Origin: Mucilaginibacter sp. 44-25
GTDB lineage: Bacteria; Bacteroidota; Bacteroidia; Sphingobacteriales; Sphingobacteriaceae
Direction: 5' to 3'
NCBI GenBank assembly: GCA_001898335.1
Contig: MKTS01000009.1
Span: 434,001 to 498,000, forward strand
Length of the DNA: 64,000 nucleotides
Part shown: in pieces, positions 46,521 through 56,606 of the stretch
Layout of the letters: each line of letters starts with the position of its first letter
Position numbering within the stretch: position 1 is the first letter of the stretch
The notes under the pieces: generated by a model
Seen by the model: the letters and a program-made list of their open reading frames with translations, nothing else
Database searches by the model: none
What the model was told of the DNA's origin: nothing
Made by a program: the position numbers and the translations under genes

Positions 46521-47514
46521 TTAACAAGGCTTTAACGTTGTTGTGCCAGCTAAAGCGTTGCTTTAGCCCGGCAAAATTATGGCCTTTACAGTTAATAAGT
46601 AAATTACTAATAGTTTTATGCATGTTAGTATGGTTATACAAATAAATCATCCCAGGTTCTGAATGTAGCCTGAAGAATTCAATATCTGTTGCCAACACGG
46701 GCTTTTCAAACCCAATAGCCATTTGGTAAAAGCCTGATGTGGTGATGCGCCTGTATGGCATCCAAACAATATCTGCCAATGCGAAAATATCTGCCAGTTC
46801 CGCTTCGCTCACTTTCCTGTCAATAACGCTCACGCGCTCTTTTTTCAAAAGCGCCTGTTTATCTTCGTTGGCTAAATTTCCTATTAAAAGGAAATGAAGA
46901 TGAGCCGGTATTTCGTTATTTAACAAATAGTTGACGGCATCCTGTGTTCCCTGGTAATCTTTACCGCTGCATTTTAAGAGTACTATTTTTCTATCAGCCG
47001 GTATACTTAATGTTTCCCGGGTAATTAAACCAGATGCTTTGTACCAATCGCCATAGGTGCCGTGCTCAACTAATACATACTTTTCCTTAAAATCAAAACC
47101 CACAATGGCCTTCAGATCACTATAAGCATTTTCGGCGTGCCCAACTATCAGATCGAATTTTTTTATGAGGAACCGGCGCATCCATTTTTCTAAACGCAAC
47201 GAACGGTACTCATGTGGCAACGCATTGTGTGCCGACCATATCAGCCTGTATCCTAAGGCCTTTGCCACCAGACAGTTAAACCTGAAGTATAGGCATTTAA
47301 TAAACGACAACAGTAAATTACCCTTGCGCCATACCGTTTGCGGCCAATGAAAATAGCATACCTGGATCTTACCTGCATGCTTAATTAAATTGGGTATAGT
47401 AAAGTTAAACTCCGCCAATTCCCAGCCATGCGACTTTAGCTCGTTATAATACAGCTCCATAAAGGGGTTGCCTTCGGAGTACCTGGGTGGCGGGTATGAT
47501 ACAAACTTAACCAT
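46501..47514 (-). CDS. Glycosyltransferase, GT-B type
   Basis: A 337-residue protein opening FVSYPPPRYSEGNPFMELYY. A Rossmann core contains RLIWSAHNALPHE near 93, and a C-terminal half contains DIVWMPYRRITTSGFYQMAI near 250. The last motif fits the donor-binding region of glycosyltransferases of the GumK/GT4-like type, though the classic EX7E is less clear. The 20-bp overlap with the polymerase gene and the 8-bp overlap with the next glycosyltransferase gene show tight coupling. Confidence 0.75.
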   Translation of the reverse strand: MVKFVSYPPPRYSEGNPFMELYYNELKSHGWELAEFNFTIPNLIKHAGKIQVCYFHWPQTVWRKGNLLLSFIKCLYFRFNCLVAKALGYRLIWSAHNALPHEYRSLRLEKWMRRFLIKKFDLIVGHAENAYSDLKAIVGFDFKEKYVLVEHGTYGDWYKASGLITRETLSIPADRKIVLLKCSGKDYQGTQDAVNYLLNNEIPAHLHFLLIGNLANEDKQALLKKERVSVIDRKVSEAELADIFALADIVWMPYRRITTSGFYQMAIGFEKPVLATDIEFFRLHSEPGMIYLYNHTNMHKTISNLLINCKGHNFAGLKQRFSWHNNVKALLNAYGKK

Positions 47515-48694
47515 CTATACAGCTTTTAGCTAAGTTTAACCAACTGTATTTCTCCGCAACCGCTTCTTTATCAATATGGAAATCGGCATAACGCTCTCTT
47601 ATGGCCTTCATGGCCGCGGCATAATCATCAACTGTATACTTGGCCAATACACCGGTATGCTTATCCACAATCTCTGAAGTTGCCGTAACTATCCCCGGCT
47701 GGCCCGAATCAAAAGCCACCACAGGTACCCCTGCATATAAAGCTTCTAAAATGGTTTGCCCAAAAGTTTCGTGGGTTGAAGGCAGCAGGTAAACATCAGC
47801 TGCCGTATAATAGATATTGGGGGTATTGCTGCGGCCTGCAAAAATAACTTTATCTGTCAAACCCAACTCGTTTACCAACAACCGCAAAGTTTGTTCCTCG
47901 GAACCATCGCCTACAACCAGCAATACAGCGCCGTTGTGATCTACCCGGCTAAAAGCCTTAATAGCTATATCAATTGATTTCTGCCTAACCAGCCTGGAAA
48001 GTATGAGATAAACGAACGTATCTTTATCAATCCCTACCTTTTGCTTCGCGGTTGGCTTATCAGGCATGCCATCAAAATAGCCAGCATCAATGCCGGGCTT
48101 GGTGATGATGATCTTATCCGCTACCATCGGTGCTACACTTAGCACCTGGTTAGCCATATTTTTACTAAACGCCAATATCCTGTTACAACCTTTCAGCAAT
48201 TTAAACTGAACATTCTCGAGGTAATTGAGAAACACCACCCGGAAGACCAGGTCCTTCATTTTTTTTACTATGGTTGATGAGGCTACCGAACCGGCAAACT
48301 CGCGGTCCTGTATCTTTACTACACCCGGTATAATGTAGGCGATATTCTTTAACCCCGCCTTTATCGCGGCATACCCGGTTACATGATTCCTGGTGATGAC
48401 TACATCGGGTTTAAATGGCAATTTTTTAAAGAATGTGGCACATGATCGTACATCGGCCTGGTACTTAAAAATCTTCAAGGCTGCCATACCCGGCATATAT
48501 GTTCTGAACCTCAGCACCCTAAAACCATCAACCATTTCATCGGCGGGTAAACGGGTATTGTTTAGCCCGGCATCGCTCGCTGCAATAACCACTTCGTGCC
48601 CCTGCTGCCGATAGGCCTGGGCCAGGTAGAAAATAGAATTTTCTATCCCGCCTACATGGGGTTTGTAGTAATATGAGGTGAGCAGAATCTTCAT
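47507..48694 (-). CDS. Glycosyltransferase family 4
   Basis: A 395-residue GT-B enzyme with all family landmarks: YYYKPHVGGIENSIFYLAQ at 7-25, ILSRLVRQKSIDIAIKAF near 225, and PSTHETFGQTILEALYAGVP near 308 carrying the EX7E glutamates. It adds one sugar to the lipid-linked oligosaccharide; donor and linkage are unknown. It follows the acyltransferase gene with a 2-bp gap. Confidence 0.92.
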   Translation of the reverse strand: MKILLTSYYYKPHVGGIENSIFYLAQAYRQQGHEVVIAASDAGLNNTRLPADEMVDGFRVLRFRTYMPGMAALKIFKYQADVRSCATFFKKLPFKPDVVITRNHVTGYAAIKAGLKNIAYIIPGVVKIQDREFAGSVASSTIVKKMKDLVFRVVFLNYLENVQFKLLKGCNRILAFSKNMANQVLSVAPMVADKIIITKPGIDAGYFDGMPDKPTAKQKVGIDKDTFVYLILSRLVRQKSIDIAIKAFSRVDHNGAVLLVVGDGSEEQTLRLLVNELGLTDKVIFAGRSNTPNIYYTAADVYLLPSTHETFGQTILEALYAGVPVVAFDSGQPGIVTATSEIVDKHTGVLAKYTVDDYAAAMKAIRERYADFHIDKEAVAEKYSWLNLAKSCIDG

Positions 48695-48696
48695 AC

Positions 48697-49251
48697 TTAT
48701 CTGAATAACGGGCGATAGTTTAATTTATAAAGTAAATTACTTTTACGCTGGCCAATGAGCTTTGCAGGCACACCGCCTACAATTGTAAGAGGTTCCACGT
48801 TTTTGGTTACCACACTGTTACTGGCTACTACCGCGCCCCTGCCAATGGTTACCCCCGGCAAAATGGTTACTCTCGAGGCTATCCATACATAGTCCTCAAT
48901 AATCACGTCGGCACCTTTAGATACATGATAGTCGTCGTGTACGTCGTGTTCCAAGGTCCATATGTTGGTTTCCTGAGCTATGTCTATATTATTGCCAATA
49001 ACCAATTTGCCGCCACGGCCATCCAGTAAAACCTTTTGGTTAATAATGGTATTGTTACCGATACTCACATTACGCCCTGCCCTTACTTCAACCCCCATCA
49101 GAACAGACGACTCTTTACCAAACGACTTAACGGTGCGTTTCATCAAAAATGCCCTTAAAGTATGCGACGGAAAATACATTAGCCAGTTATTAAACAGATA
49201 GCCTTTAAAGGAGATAAAAACGCCCAAAAGTTTTACAAGAAAGCTTTTCAT
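48697..49251 (-). CDS. Left-handed beta-helix O-acyltransferase
   Basis: A 184-residue hexapeptide-repeat protein of the maltose/galactoside O-acetyltransferase kind. The sequence WTLEHDVHD holds the probable catalytic His, and VTILPGVTIGRGAVVASNSVV is the last full coil. It probably acetylates a sugar of the repeat unit in the cytosol. It lies between the flippase and a glycosyltransferase gene. Confidence 0.87.
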   Translation of the reverse strand: MKSFLVKLLGVFISFKGYLFNNWLMYFPSHTLRAFLMKRTVKSFGKESSVLMGVEVRAGRNVSIGNNTIINQKVLLDGRGGKLVIGNNIDIAQETNIWTLEHDVHDDYHVSKGADVIIEDYVWIASRVTILPGVTIGRGAVVASNSVVTKNVEPLTIVGGVPAKLIGQRKSNLLYKLNYRPLFR

Positions 49252-49271
49252 ATCATATTTTTATTATACCG

Positions 49272-50762
49272 CTATGCCTTAGCCGCCTTTAATTTAAATG
49301 CTTTTAATATATTTTCGCGATACAGGAAAAAGCCGAATACGGGCAGCAATAACAGCATCTCCAGTAACATTGCAGCTATATTTAATTTAAACGTCCAGTG
49401 TGTATAATAACCTGTAAAAGCAATAAGCCCCACAGAAAATATCATAAACCAATTAAAATTAACCGTAAAAATCTGCTTCAGTTGTATGGCATAAAGGCTA
49501 TTGCCCGCTTTATATATAAATATACATAAGAAAGCGGTTTGGATAGTAGTACCCAAAATCACACCGTAAAAATCAAAATAGTAGGTTAGAATTATAGAGA
49601 AAATGCCATTCAATATGGCTGTTATGGAGTCTATTTTAAAAATAGCCTTAGTGTCTCCGGTAACAAACATGGTACGGTATATAAGGCTGTAGAAGCCGGT
49701 AAGCATCCAGTTGAATACAGCCACAAGCGCCCAGGTAAAGTACTTATCGTACTCGGAGGTACGCATCCACACTTCAAAGAATTTATGGCCTAAAATAGTA
49801 AAGCAAACCATTACAAACAGGAACACGGCAAAAACCATTACGGTGATGCGTACGATTAAACTACCCACATCTTTACCTGACGATTTGGTTTGTACAATAT
49901 GTGGCTGTAGAACTGAATACAGGTTTGCCGTTAATGATTTAAGCAAAAAGAACGGACGGGTAATTACGGTATAGATAGATACCGCGGATACACTGATGAG
50001 GCTTCCTACAATAAACTTATCAGCCTGCGAGGAAAAGAAGCCTACCAATGATAGCAGGAATATCTCCTTGGTATACTTAAATGATGATTGTTGAAATAAT
50101 TGCTTGTTGATAATGATCTTCAAGCGTATGTTCTTGAATAACCCATTCTTTCGAACCAGGTAAAAATCAATAAAATACGTAAACGCGTACAGCAGCATGC
50201 TGGCAATACCAAAAGCGGTAATTGAGGGCTTAAAGAAATAAACCCATGCGATCATCAATACATTTAATATTACAATAATGATCTGGTAAACGTTTTTTTG
50301 GTGAAATATGCCTGCGCCCTGAAGGATATTCGAGGGTATAAAATCAAGAAATACAAATAGCGTACTAAATATGGCTATCAGAAAAAGTACACGAGCCTCG
50401 GCCACATCTTTAGCATCTATCCTGAAAAAAGTATCAACTTTAAATAAAATAATAGCGCATATGGTTAACACCGCCAGCATAGAAATAATATTGAGTGATA
50501 TAGCTGTATTAACCGATGACTGGTATTTGAGCTTATCCTTATCATACAGATATTCGGCGGTATATTTGATAAGAGATTTACCAGCGCCAAAATCTAAAAA
50601 GGTTAATGATGTTGCCAAACTGGTTGATAGTACAAAAAGGCCATAAATAGCTTTACCATAAACTGCCAGGTAAATAGGCGTGGTAAAAAACGCTAAAAAT
50701 AATTTTACCGCTAAAATACCATAGTTGCTGTACGTATCTTTTAAAACCTTTTTCTTATCCAT
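49272..50762 (-). CDS. Oligosaccharide flippase (Wzx-like)
   Basis: A 496-residue membrane protein with about twelve to fourteen helices of the polysaccharide transporter (MOP) superfamily. The N terminus begins KDTYSNYGILAVKLFLAFFTTPIYL, and FLDFGAGKSLIKYTAEYL follows near 75. It should flip the undecaprenyl-linked repeat unit to the periplasm for Wzy. It is the only flippase in the window, so it defines the locus as Wzx/Wzy-dependent. Confidence 0.9.
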   Translation of the reverse strand: MDKKKVLKDTYSNYGILAVKLFLAFFTTPIYLAVYGKAIYGLFVLSTSLATSLTFLDFGAGKSLIKYTAEYLYDKDKLKYQSSVNTAISLNIISMLAVLTICAIILFKVDTFFRIDAKDVAEARVLFLIAIFSTLFVFLDFIPSNILQGAGIFHQKNVYQIIIVILNVLMIAWVYFFKPSITAFGIASMLLYAFTYFIDFYLVRKNGLFKNIRLKIIINKQLFQQSSFKYTKEIFLLSLVGFFSSQADKFIVGSLISVSAVSIYTVITRPFFLLKSLTANLYSVLQPHIVQTKSSGKDVGSLIVRITVMVFAVFLFVMVCFTILGHKFFEVWMRTSEYDKYFTWALVAVFNWMLTGFYSLIYRTMFVTGDTKAIFKIDSITAILNGIFSIILTYYFDFYGVILGTTIQTAFLCIFIYKAGNSLYAIQLKQIFTVNFNWFMIFSVGLIAFTGYYTHWTFKLNIAAMLLEMLLLLPVFGFFLYRENILKAFKLKAAKA

Positions 50763-50798
50763 CTTCCCGCTACTGTGTTGTATCCGCTTAGGCTTGTA

Positions 50799-52400
50799 TT
50801 AATCCCAAAAAATAAAATCCTTAAGACCGGGCTGCTCCAGGCTTTTAATGATCCGCATGATATTGTCTGTTGCCGGCAGGGCTGATGGCTTTTTAAAGCT
50901 ATACCCATCAAACAGGCCATTTTTATAGTTTACAGGTATGTCCTTTTGATAAAGGAACATCATCATGTAAAAGTATTTATCGGCCAGTTCAACCTGATCT
51001 TTCAACAGTTCACCAGTTTGCAATAACCTGTTAAGGGTTTCGAAGTACTCGGTGCTGGTTACCGGATCATAGGTGAAGCCTTTGTTACGGTAGTTGGTTT
51101 CAGAGATCAATATGATAGGCTTACCCATCATGGCAAACTCCAGCCCAACGGTTGAAGTGTTTACCACGCCAATGTCAGACATGTCAATCACCGTAAACGA
51201 GTTCACATTCATGTCCGGTTCAATAATGCTTACGTTTGCCGGCAAGTTGTTATTAAATTTTTCTTTTATCAGGCTGCCATAACGCTCATTGGTACCCAAC
51301 ACTTTTTCAGCAGGATGGCTACGAATAGCGATATGTACATCCGGGTTATTTTTGTAGTGCTCTATGGTTTGCACAATACAATCCAGCGCCGATTTAAAAG
51401 CGATATCCCGCGCCACATTAGCGGCATCCCATATCAGGTTGGTGAAAATAGTGATCACCTTAGCCGATGGATGAATACCTAACTCTTTTTTTACAGCCAG
51501 TATATCTGCCTGTCTTGGCGCAGGGTTGTAGGAGTAAACGTCGCCTTTTTGCAGTTCCCTGTCGGCCATGTACTGCTTTACCATACCATGTTCCTGTTCG
51601 GTAAGTTTACGGCCTGCAAAACGTTCCCATGCGGTATTAAAGCTCCAATCTGGCGATGGCTGGTTAATGTTAAAATTTGTTGAAGCGTTGCGTTTACCAC
51701 GGTCATAACAAACGTAGTTAATATTGTGCAAGCGGCAATACTCGGCCACGGGCTGCCAGGTACAGTATATACCATGCGAAAACATCACATATTTATAGGT
51801 TTTATGCTCACATTGCTCTTTAACCTGCATATAATTGGCAAGCGCGGTTTTCAGGAATTCGGCGGCCCTATCGGCAGCGTCGCTTTCGAAATTGGTTGAT
51901 TTATAAAAGCGGTACATTACCCCTAAAACGATATCTCCAAAATCGATCCCATCATAGGTAAACTTTAGTATAGCATCCAGGTTATTCTTTACAGGTTGTA
52001 TCAGTTGGTCTATTACAGCAGGGAATTTTATAAATGAGTAGTTCACATTTGATGCTTTAAGCATCCTTTCAGCATCAGCAACTACTTTAGTCCAAAAAGC
52101 ATCTTTACCTACCTCGTTCAGTACTTTTTTGGTGATCAGTTCATTTAACGGAACGGCATTATCGTATATGAGGTAATCTACGTCATAACCTTCCATACGC
52201 AATAGATGGTACATGAGTATCTCTAATGGTGTAAGGTACATATTACCTATAGCCACGTACATGAGGATATTACCTTTAGTTGCCTGCGGGTAAGTAGTAT
52301 TTTTGAAAGTATCTGACAAATACTTATCCTGCAAAAGGTTCTTAACAATGCGCTTTGCCTTTGTTAAGACAGAGGTATTTGAAGTTTTATGGTCTTTCAT
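50799..52400 (-). CDS. Capsule polysaccharide synthesis-like protein (putative glycosyltransferase)
   Basis: A 533-residue soluble-looking protein. The C-terminal part has VHIAIRSHPAEKVLG near 345, followed by SDIGVVNTSTVGLEFAMMGKP and IILISETNYRNKGFTYD. This resembles the KpsC/KpsS-type capsule-synthesis domain, a GT-B Kdo-transferase-like fold. The N-terminal 250 residues (ATKGNILMYVAIGNMYLTPLE) are less familiar. Transfer of an acidic sugar such as a nonulosonic acid is a reasonable guess, since CMP-sugar enzymes lie just upstream, but this is inference. Confidence 0.65.
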   Translation of the reverse strand: MKDHKTSNTSVLTKAKRIVKNLLQDKYLSDTFKNTTYPQATKGNILMYVAIGNMYLTPLEILMYHLLRMEGYDVDYLIYDNAVPLNELITKKVLNEVGKDAFWTKVVADAERMLKASNVNYSFIKFPAVIDQLIQPVKNNLDAILKFTYDGIDFGDIVLGVMYRFYKSTNFESDAADRAAEFLKTALANYMQVKEQCEHKTYKYVMFSHGIYCTWQPVAEYCRLHNINYVCYDRGKRNASTNFNINQPSPDWSFNTAWERFAGRKLTEQEHGMVKQYMADRELQKGDVYSYNPAPRQADILAVKKELGIHPSAKVITIFTNLIWDAANVARDIAFKSALDCIVQTIEHYKNNPDVHIAIRSHPAEKVLGTNERYGSLIKEKFNNNLPANVSIIEPDMNVNSFTVIDMSDIGVVNTSTVGLEFAMMGKPIILISETNYRNKGFTYDPVTSTEYFETLNRLLQTGELLKDQVELADKYFYMMMFLYQKDIPVNYKNGLFDGYSFKKPSALPATDNIMRIIKSLEQPGLKDFIFWD

Positions 52401-52420
52401 AAGATGTTATCGAGTCGGGC

Positions 52421-53056
52421 TTACGCCCAGTTAACATTGTATTTAATCACTTTTGCCGGCACACCGCCAACAAGCGCGCCATCCGGCACATCTTTGGTTA
52501 CTATGCTTCCGGCTGCTACAATAGCGCCATTACCAATATTAACCCCTTTTAATATTTTTGAATTTGCCCCTATCCATACGTGCTCGCCAATAGTTATAGG
52601 TTTTGCCGATGGTAGTTTGCTATCACCCTCAAGCAAACTATGCATATCGTCATCAATTAATTCACAGTTCCATGAAATGGCGCAGCCCTGGCCTATATGT
52701 ATACTTGTACGTGCAAATATCATTGAGCCGGGGTTAATATAGGTACCATCTCCTATGGTTAATTTACCTGGTACGTATACCTTGCAATCCCTGGCTATAC
52801 GTACCTGGCCCGTTATGACAACCTCTCCGCCTTTATAAACTCTTAAAACACCCTTTGCATTTGGTACTAATGCATTGCGATTGGTGAAGGTTCCTAAAAA
52901 AAGCTTCCCGTTAACGGTTAGCCTACCCTGATTATAATAGTAAACCTTTAAAGAACGGTAAAATTTAGAGTTGCCGAACAGCAACCCTCTAATAACAGCA
53001 ATGGAATCATCCAACTTACTTTCAGACTTTAGGAGCTTTTTAAATAATGCTTTCAT
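52421..53056 (-). CDS. Left-handed beta-helix acyltransferase
   Basis: A 211-residue hexapeptide-repeat protein with an extended N terminus and repeats such as [34 protein letters not shown] and [19 protein letters not shown]. The catalytic His is probably in DDDMHSL. It could acetylate a sugar or nonulosonate. Its location 11 bp after the PseG-like gene leaves open that it takes the place of PseH. Confidence 0.82.
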   Translation of the reverse strand: MKALFKKLLKSESKLDDSIAVIRGLLFGNSKFYRSLKVYYYNQGRLTVNGKLFLGTFTNRNALVPNAKGVLRVYKGGEVVITGQVRIARDCKVYVPGKLTIGDGTYINPGSMIFARTSIHIGQGCAISWNCELIDDDMHSLLEGDSKLPSAKPITIGEHVWIGANSKILKGVNIGNGAIVAAGSIVTKDVPDGALVGGVPAKVIKYNVNWA

Positions 53057-53067
53057 AAACCCTGTAA

Positions 53068-54069
53068 CTAACTGATATTATTACTTAAGCGGCTTACGGC
53101 CTCGTGGAGCCGTAAGCCTGAATAACCATCCAACGCTTTTACCTGCGCATTGGTCATCGCATGCTGCGCTGCATCATCGCGGTAAAAATCTTCAAAGGGC
53201 AGTATCATCTGTTCAACATCCCCGGCTGATTGTACATGCCCCGCCCCATAAGCCAACTGCTCCGCTACTAAACCGGCATATATGTATTGCTGGTTATCTA
53301 CGTAGTAAACGGTATAAACAGGTTTACGCAAGGCAATGGCTTCAAAGCTTAAGGTGCTTGATGGTACCACCACCACTCGCGAAGCTTTCATATAAAAAGT
53401 CATCTCCTCCTGATTAAGGTTAGAGAGAACCTTTACATTTCGGCCAGTTTCGTGATCACCAAAATGTATGCTGGCGTCAGGTGTTACGAGGTATATCCTA
53501 TCCTGAAAGCCCTGTTTTAGTAAAAGGTCAACAAAATGGTACCCTATGCGGTAAGGGTCGGCCCCGCCGAAACAAACAAATACACCATCGACTCCGGTTG
53601 CGGCTTGTGCGGTTTGCTTCGCACTTTCAAGAAATGCAGGGCGTAGCATGGCATAATTGAGCCCGGTTAATATTTTAATGGCGTTAATGCCTTTGTACTG
53701 GTCTTCAGATATTCCGGGGCAATGGTTAACAATCACATCGGCACCGTAGGCATCTTCGGGCAGGTCATTGATCTCAACAACCAGTTTTACTTTCTTCTTT
53801 AGTTCACTTACCCAGGCATTGTTAAAATGGTAGCCATCAAGCCAAATAATATCATCGCCTTTTAGTACAGCCTCGATGTTATGATCATTGTTGATGTAAG
53901 CAGCGGTCCAATCCTGTAGCAGGGGTGCACAGTAATTTTTATTATCAGCAATGACGACGAATATGATTTCAAATTTTTCGCGAAACATCTCCGCGACAGC
54001 TATCGTGCGCGAAAGATGCCCCCTGCCAATTACATTATTGGCATCAACCCGAAATAACATTCTGCTCAT
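53068..54069 (-). CDS. PseG-like UDP-sugar hydrolase
   Basis: A 333-residue GT-B-like protein whose N terminus [21 protein letters not shown] matches PseG, with the catalytic base expected at His17 in GRGH. A second motif, [19 protein letters not shown] near 170, is the nucleotide-binding loop. PseG releases UDP from the 2,4-diacetamido-altrose nucleotide before condensation with PEP. The Bacillus relative SpsG is another reference point. Its partners NeuB-like and PseB-like lie upstream in the same operon. Confidence 0.8.
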   Translation of the reverse strand: MSRMLFRVDANNVIGRGHLSRTIAVAEMFREKFEIIFVVIADNKNYCAPLLQDWTAAYINNDHNIEAVLKGDDIIWLDGYHFNNAWVSELKKKVKLVVEINDLPEDAYGADVIVNHCPGISEDQYKGINAIKILTGLNYAMLRPAFLESAKQTAQAATGVDGVFVCFGGADPYRIGYHFVDLLLKQGFQDRIYLVTPDASIHFGDHETGRNVKVLSNLNQEEMTFYMKASRVVVVPSSTLSFEAIALRKPVYTVYYVDNQQYIYAGLVAEQLAYGAGHVQSAGDVEQMILPFEDFYRDDAAQHAMTNAQVKALDGYSGLRLHEAVSRLSNNIS

Positions 54070-54084
54070 TTGTATCTTAAATGT

Positions 54085-54555
54085 TTATTCGTGCATGTAA
54101 CCGCAAAAGCCGGCTATTTTCCAGCCTTGTTTATTTCTTAAAAGAAATAAACTGCGCCACTTAAGCTCAATTGTTTCGCCGTTAACCAACTCAAGCACAC
54201 CATTAAATACTTTGTGTACCAATACCTGGTTATCCTGAAAATCAAAATTTTCAAGCTTTGTAGTCCGGTAGAATATTTCGCGGGGGTCCGAAATAAATTG
54301 TTTACCGGCAAAGTCGAGGCTATCCTTTACCCAAGCATCCCTGTAGGCGCCTAAGGTGGGATAGGTTAATTTCCAATCCTGCGGATTGTTGCTTTTGGCC
54401 ATATCTATGCCAAAAAACCCGTCTTCTATAAAGTCGTCCTTAACAAAGTCCCAGCCTTTGGAAAGAAAGCCTTCAAAATCATTTTTGATCAATACTTCCC
54501 ATATTTCATGCTGGGTGGTACCTTCGGGATAGGGGTTATTGTACCAGCTTTCCAT
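54085..54555 (-). CDS. NTF2-like protein of unknown function in the nonulosonate module
   Basis: A 156-residue protein beginning MESWYNNPYPEGTTQHEIWE. The strand pattern EIFYRTTKLENFDF, QVLVHKVFNGVLEL and ETIELKWRSLFLLRN suggests an NTF2/SnoaL-type cone fold (alpha plus a curved sheet). No signal peptide is present. It overlaps the NeuB-like gene by one base and sits between the synthase and the hydrolase. A role in the sugar pathway is inferred from placement; it could be an isomerase, a dehydratase or a stabilising subunit. Confidence 0.6.
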   Translation of the reverse strand: MESWYNNPYPEGTTQHEIWEVLIKNDFEGFLSKGWDFVKDDFIEDGFFGIDMAKSNNPQDWKLTYPTLGAYRDAWVKDSLDFAGKQFISDPREIFYRTTKLENFDFQDNQVLVHKVFNGVLELVNGETIELKWRSLFLLRNKQGWKIAGFCGYMHE

Positions 54556-55727
54556 TAGTTTACCTGTGAAAGTTTAACACAATCTCCGTTCTCGATATCG
54601 GTAGTCAGCGCTCTGCCTATCAGCTCATTCATACGATAAGGTGGAAGCGCGTCTTTAGGGCAAGGGCGCAATACTATAAGGTCATCAGCGCTTAGCACAG
54701 TACCTGCCTTTAACGCTTTAGCCGCACGTACGGCACGCCTTTGTACAATTACGGTATTTTGCTCATTCTCTTCAACCTCTTTGATACCTGTACCAATTGA
54801 TAGCTTTAGATACTCTACATTATCCACATGCTTGGCGGTAATGGCAAAGCGCTCCTCAAATGACAAACCCGGACGAAGATCGGCCTTCAAAGCTCTGGTT
54901 TCATCAACCATCTTCTTCCACTCGGCCGGCATCATCGAGAACGCATGATCCTGTCCTTCCAGAGAACTGTCAAAAGTAAAGTGCTTTTCTACCGCGCAAC
55001 AGTCAAATAAGCCTACTGCCGCCAGCACACTCAAACTACCATGTGTATGGTCTGAAAGACCTACAGGGATACCCGGCCATAACTTATTGTAAGTATCCAG
55101 CACCTTTAGGTTCAGGTTACTGAAACGTTCGCGCGTAGCGCTCTCCGGTTCGCCATGCCTTGCGGTATAGTTGGTGTTGCATTGCAGCAACAGGATGTTA
55201 TCGGTTTTTTTGAGAGCGGCTGCTACAGCAAGCTTTACTTCCTCAAGCGTGCTGGCACCGGTGGCAATAATTAACGGCTTAGGGTATGATGCCATTAATT
55301 CGATCTCCTCGTGCCAGGTAATATCGCCTGAGCCAAGCTTAAATGCCGATACATAAGGTTCAACCGCCTTAACCAACTCAAGCGAATAAGGCGAGGTGAA
55401 GTACGACATGTTAAGCTTTTCGGTGAGTTCTTTTAGTTCAAGCGTCCACTCCAGTGGTATGGATGCCGCTTTATATGATTCAAATACCGATGTTTTCCAT
55501 TTGCTTTGGTGCGTGGTAACATTGGTAAGGTTTTTAAAACCATGGTCGGAAACGATAGTTTCGGCGCTAAAATTCTGCATTTTAACCGCGTCAACGCCCG
55601 ATTCAGAACAAGCATAGATCAGTTCCTTGGCTTTTGCCAGGTCGCCCGCATGATTTGATGCGATATCCGCTATAAAGTATACCGGGCTGTTAACATCAAT
55701 AGTTTTATTGTCTATTCTTACACTCAT
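54555..55727 (-). CDS. NeuB/PseI/SpsE-family nonulosonic acid synthase
   Basis: A 390-residue TIM-barrel enzyme that condenses PEP with a six-carbon amino sugar to a nine-carbon keto acid. FIADIASNHAGDLAKAKEL at about 18-36 carries the conserved Asn/His; KLGSGDITW is near 130 and GLSDHTHG near 220. A C-terminal SAF (antifreeze-like) domain follows (about 325-390; VRAAKALKAGTVLSADDL). The family includes NeuB (sialic), PseI (pseudaminic) and LegI (legionaminic). The neighbours point to the PseI/SpsE side, but the acceptor cannot be read from sequence. Confidence 0.88.
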   Translation of the reverse strand: MSVRIDNKTIDVNSPVYFIADIASNHAGDLAKAKELIYACSESGVDAVKMQNFSAETIVSDHGFKNLTNVTTHQSKWKTSVFESYKAASIPLEWTLELKELTEKLNMSYFTSPYSLELVKAVEPYVSAFKLGSGDITWHEEIELMASYPKPLIIATGASTLEEVKLAVAAALKKTDNILLLQCNTNYTARHGEPESATRERFSNLNLKVLDTYNKLWPGIPVGLSDHTHGSLSVLAAVGLFDCCAVEKHFTFDSSLEGQDHAFSMMPAEWKKMVDETRALKADLRPGLSFEERFAITAKHVDNVEYLKLSIGTGIKEVEENEQNTVIVQRRAVRAAKALKAGTVLSADDLIVLRPCPKDALPPYRMNELIGRALTTDIENGDCVKLSQVN

Positions 55728-55729
55728 GG

Positions 55730-56593
55730 CTAATTGAAATTAGTATATTGTTTAAGTTGGGGTATGGCCAGCAAACCATTCAGCGTACCCTGCTCAGTGG
55801 TTTTAAATTCATCGCCAAACAATTCAAAAACGCGGCCGGGTATGGCCACCAGGTTTACCTTACGCTGGCTGCCACTGGTTACCAGATCTGGCGAATACCC
55901 GAAAGCTTCTGCCTGCTCCCGTAAAAAATCATATTCTTCCGAGCTATCAGTACTGCCAAAATGGATAATGCCGTCTACCCGTTGAGCTATCAGCATGGCT
56001 ACGCCTTTGATCATATCGGCGGCCAGCATGCGGTTTTGTATTACTCCCCTGTCAACCGTTATTTGTTGGCCTGACTGAAGTTTCTTTAATAAGTTCTCGT
56101 TACGGGTAACGCGATGCGGAACCCATCCCTGTAAAGAGGCGAAACGTAAAGCGCACCAGTTGATTGACGATGCCCTAAGCATATCTTCACAACGGCCTTT
56201 AAATATGCCATATTCCGAAATACTATTTGCGGGCAGGTCTTCTGTAAGGGGTATATCAGTGTAACCATCCAACGCCAGAACCGACGAGGCGTATATATAA
56301 TACGCACCGCTTGCAGCTGCATACTCAATACTGTGTTGATGAATTTGCAAGCCCTGCTCATCCTCACCTCTTAGAAAATTAACTAAAACGGTTGGAGCGA
56401 ACTCATTTATGGCTTGCACATAATCATTATAACCGGTGGGTTTATACTTAGTTACCGGCATCTCAAAATCAACATCGAGATGGTGCAGGGTACCGCCTAA
56501 AACTATTGCAGAATTGGTAGAGCCAAGCTGGTTAAGCAATAAATAGCCCAACCATGATGCTGCCCCTAATACTAAAACCCTTTCCTGCTGCAT
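55730..56593 (-). CDS. RmlD-like sugar-nucleotide reductase
   Basis: A 287-residue extended SDR with a Rossmann glycine motif LGAASWLG near residues 9-16 and the catalytic YGIFK (YxxxK) near 128. Its C-terminal half is shorter than in epimerases, which fits the RmlD (dTDP-4-dehydrorhamnose reductase) branch, like SpsK of Bacillus. It lies directly between the PseB-like and NeuB-like genes (gaps of 13 and 2 bp), which suggests it reduces the 4-keto product of PseB. No aminotransferase gene accompanies it. Confidence 0.75.
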   Translation of the reverse strand: MQQERVLVLGAASWLGYLLLNQLGSTNSAIVLGGTLHHLDVDFEMPVTKYKPTGYNDYVQAINEFAPTVLVNFLRGEDEQGLQIHQHSIEYAAASGAYYIYASSVLALDGYTDIPLTEDLPANSISEYGIFKGRCEDMLRASSINWCALRFASLQGWVPHRVTRNENLLKKLQSGQQITVDRGVIQNRMLAADMIKGVAMLIAQRVDGIIHFGSTDSSEEYDFLREQAEAFGYSPDLVTSGSQRKVNLVAIPGRVFELFGDEFKTTEQGTLNGLLAIPQLKQYTNFN

Positions 56594-56606
56594 AAGTAAC
56601 GTTAGC

